From an uncultured Muribaculaceae bacterium (GTDB lineage: Bacteria > Bacteroidota > Bacteroidia > Bacteroidales > Muribaculaceae): a stretch of DNA of 64,000 bases. The stretch covers positions 62,001-126,000 of the forward strand of contig CAJTME010000006.1 of the NCBI GenBank assembly GCA_910577315.1, given 5' to 3'. The notes beneath the pieces are model-generated. The model was given only the letters and a program-made list of their open reading frames with translations, was not told the origin of the DNA and did no database searches. The position numbers were made by a program, and so were the translations under genes. Of this stretch, positions 62,145 through 64,000 are shown one piece after another; the first letter of the stretch is position 1; each line of letters starts with the position of its first letter.

Positions 62145-62651
62145 TTATTTGATGCCGAGCTTGGTCTTTACGAGGGGGGTGACGTCGGTCACGTCGTTGC
62201 CCTGATAGAGAATGAGGCCGGGATCGCTGGGGAAAACGAAGGTGAAGCCGCCTTCCTGACCAACGGCCTTGATGGCGTCGCGCAGTTTCTGTTCGATGGG
62301 GGCCATGAGCTGTTCGTGCTGGCGCTGGAGGTCCTGCGATGCGGTCTGGCGGAACTGGTCAACCTTGGCGGCACGGTCCTGGATTTCCTGCATGCGGCGC
62401 TCCTTGATTGACTCGGGAGTGTTGGCGTCGTTCTGGATGGCCTGGAAATCGGTGTAGAGTTTCTGAAGCTCTTCCTGGAGTTTCTGGAATTCGGCCTCGT
62501 ATTTCTTGGAGGCTTCGTTCATCTGTTCCTGCATGGCGGTTGATTCAGGCATGGCTGTGAGGACTGTCTCAAGGTTAACGGTGCCGAACTTCTGGGCGAA
62601 CGCCGACATGGGCAGAACCACGGCCAGAACTAATACAAGTTTCTTTAACAT
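62145..62651 (-). CDS. OmpH/Skp family periplasmic chaperone
   Basis: A 168-residue exported protein with a signal peptide (MLKKLVLVLAVVLPMSAFA) and a long coiled coil (QMNEASKKYEAEFQKLQEELQKLY, MQEIQDRAAKVDQF). FGTVNLETVLTAMPE at the start of the mature part and GGFTFVFPSDPGLILY near the end are Skp/OmpH features. Skp-type chaperones carry unfolded outer-membrane proteins to the BAM complex. It follows the second OmpH gene, downstream of bamA. Confidence 0.92.
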   Translation of the reverse strand: MLKKLVLVLAVVLPMSAFAQKFGTVNLETVLTAMPESTAMQEQMNEASKKYEAEFQKLQEELQKLYTDFQAIQNDANTPESIKERRMQEIQDRAAKVDQFRQTASQDLQRQHEQLMAPIEQKLRDAIKAVGQEGGFTFVFPSDPGLILYQGNDVTDVTPLVKTKLGIK

Positions 62652-62696
62652 GATGATGTGTGTGATTTGTTATGGATTTGTTGTTTTTTCAAAGGA

Positions 62697-63212
62697 TTAT
62701 TTGCTGTATCCGAGCTTGGTGAGGACCTCGTTGGACACGTCGATTGTGGGGGAGGAGTAGATGATGTTTGACGACGAGGCACGGTCGAAGATGGTCTGGT
62801 AGCCGCGTTGCTGTGCCACTTGCTTGATGGCTTCGTAGACCTCGTCCTGAATGGGCTTGAGCAGCGACAGGCGCTTTTTATACAACTCGCCTTCGGGACC
62901 GAAGTATTTGTAGCGCAGGTCGGTGGCCTCCTTTTCCTTGGCCACGATTTCTTCCTCGCGTTTCTTCACCTGGTCGTCAGTGAGGAATACCTTGTCGGCG
63001 AGGAAATTCTGATACATGGTCTCGGCTTCCTTGCCGACGGCCTCAACTTCGCGCTGCCAGCGCTGGGAGAGCTGGTTGAGCTGTTCCGAGGCCATTTCGT
63101 AGGAGGGGACGTTGCGGAGTATGTATTCCATGTCGACCATTGCGTATTTCTGGGCTGAGGCGGCGGCGAACGCACCGATGAGCAGCAGGAGGGAAATCAG
63201 AGTTTTTTTCAT
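62697..63212 (-). CDS. OmpH/Skp family periplasmic chaperone, second copy
   Basis: A 171-residue exported protein with signal MKKTLISLLLLIGAFAAASA and the Skp N-terminal motif KYAMVDMEYILRNVPSYEMA, followed by a coiled coil (about residues 50-120). AIKQVAQQRGYQTIFDRA is the usual end of the family. The duplication bamA-ompH-ompH is common in Bacteroidales. Start at 63212 was chosen over 63224 because the signal peptide begins at MKKT. Confidence 0.92.
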   Translation of the reverse strand: MKKTLISLLLLIGAFAAASAQKYAMVDMEYILRNVPSYEMASEQLNQLSQRWQREVEAVGKEAETMYQNFLADKVFLTDDQVKKREEEIVAKEKEATDLRYKYFGPEGELYKKRLSLLKPIQDEVYEAIKQVAQQRGYQTIFDRASSSNIIYSSPTIDVSNEVLTKLGYSK

Positions 63213-63263
63213 GTCGGTAATCATTACGTTATGTAATATAAGACGTTTGCGGTCGGCAAAAGT

Positions 63264-64000
63264 TTAAAACTCCTGGCCGAGGATGAAGTGGAAGTGGCTT
63301 CCGCCCTTGTATCCGTCGATGCGGTCGAAACCGTAGGCCCAGTCGATACCCATCATTCCGACCATCGGCAGGAAGATGCGGGCGCCGACGCCGGCGCTGC
63401 GCTTCATGTCGAAGGGATTGAACTTGCTGACCGAGGTCCATGCGTTACCGCCTTCGACGAAGGCGAGCGCGTAGATTGTGGTGGAGGGCTGGAGCATGAG
63501 CGGGAAGTGGACTTCCAGGCCGAAGCGGGTGTAGGCGTAGCCTTCGCGGCCCCAGGGGGTGAAGGCGCCGTTGTCGTAACCGCGCAGGGCGATGGTTTCG
63601 GTGGCGTAGGTGTAGGAACCCGACATGCCGTCACCGCCCACATAGAAGGTCTCGAAGGGCGACTTGAGGTATTTGTTGTACGAGCCGAGCAGGCCGAAGT
63701 CGGCGCGGGTCATCAGCACGGGGGTGTAGGTGCCGTCGGCGTTTGCCAGCGGGGTATACGTGCGTGATTTGAAGCGCAGTTTCCAGTATTCAATCCATTT
63801 ATACATTGTCTGCTTTGAGGCTTCGGTGCCTTCCTCGCTGATGGCCTTCCAGTCGCGTTTGCCCATGAAGAGCGACGCGGGAGGGGTGAGCGAGAGGTTG
63901 AGCGAGAACGATGAGCCGCTGCGGGTATAGATGGGGTTGTCGATTGAGTTGCGGGCGAGGGTGAGGCCGAGGACAAGCGCGTTGGACGTGCCGTTGCGCA
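63264..64000 (-). CDS. bamA: outer-membrane assembly factor BamA, C-terminal part (5' end outside the window)
   Basis: The frame is open to the window edge; 245 residues of the barrel are visible. SNALVLGLTLARNSIDNPIY and SGSSFSLNLSLTPP are transmembrane strands; AGVGARIFLPMVGMMGIDWAYG and the terminal HFILGQEF with the C-terminal Phe fit BamA, as does the position upstream of the Skp-like genes. BamA inserts beta-barrel proteins into the outer membrane. The POTRA domains are outside the window. Confidence 0.93.
   Translation of the reverse strand, partial: RNGTSNALVLGLTLARNSIDNPIYTRSGSSFSLNLSLTPPASLFMGKRDWKAISEEGTEASKQTMYKWIEYWKLRFKSRTYTPLANADGTYTPVLMTRADFGLLGSYNKYLKSPFETFYVGGDGMSGSYTYATETIALRGYDNGAFTPWGREGYAYTRFGLEVHFPLMLQPSTTIYALAFVEGGNAWTSVSKFNPFDMKRSAGVGARIFLPMVGMMGIDWAYGFDRIDGYKGGSHFHFILGQEF

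Overview
The window looks like a chromosomal segment of a GC-rich member of the Bacteroidales, probably family Muribaculaceae or close to it. That is inference from content, not a database match. The reasons are: Bacteroidetes-type promoters (TTTG, 19-21 bp, TAnnTTTG) in front of many genes; A-rich leaders without strong Shine-Dalgarno sites; many short lipoproteins; a type IX secretion (T9SS) plug protein and a T9SS-like C-terminal sorting domain; a fimbrillin-like locus; and Bacteroidales families such as DUF4831, DUF3109 and DUF5103. Most of the window is ordinary housekeeping. No transposase, integrase, phage gene or CRISPR array was seen.

Layout. 1-7.2 kb: rsmG (5' end cut by the window), a metallo-beta-lactamase-fold hydrolase and a phosphoethanolamine transferase on +, meeting rpsA and a greA-HIT-DUF4369 operon on -. 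7.2-13.3 kb: a B3/B4-domain gene (+), then cvpA-sufB-sufC-sufD-sufS (-), the iron-sulfur assembly operon. 13.5-21.7 kb (+): a fimbria-like surface operon whose first gene is split by a run of nine C, then a 1283-residue pectin methylesterase-pectate lyase fusion. 21.7-23.2 kb (-): an ECF sigma factor with two small membrane proteins, then a large inverted array of heptamers. 23.2-30.4 kb (-): lytM-like gene, lipoprotein, dxr, rseP, rlmI, dipeptidyl peptidase III. 30.6-38.9 kb (+): OmpA-like protein, a second phosphoethanolamine transferase, a thioredoxin lipoprotein, a DbpA-like helicase, a membrane regulator and an outer-membrane barrel. 38.9-53.4 kb (-): a TPR lipoprotein; an envelope-sugar and lipid group (glycosyltransferase, acyltransferase, mtaB, fdtB, fdtA, vanZ, serine hydrolase); asnS with a repeat-rich pseudouridine synthase; ruvX-def-ettA. 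53.5-64 kb: a candidate small RNA, the nnr bifunctional enzyme and DUF4831 gene, an ECF sigma factor, ferritin, DUF3109, the T9SS plug and ung, tRNA-Arg(CCG) with a 2-hydroxyacid dehydrogenase, DUF4332, and two OmpH/Skp chaperones downstream of bamA (cut by the window end).

How parts connect. BamA, the Skp-like chaperones, RseP, the acyltransferase, the two phosphoethanolamine transferases and the sugar genes all serve the outer envelope. The pectinase fusion carries a sorting domain that the T9SS, represented here by the plug protein, would export. The most interesting local signals are the poly-C frameshift in the fimbria-like operon (a possible phase switch), a compact intergenic transcript unit with its own promoter and terminator at about 53.5 kb, the heptamer repeat elements that begin at stop codons, and the near-leaderless fdtA promoter. 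All statements come from reading the sequence by eye; no searches were run.
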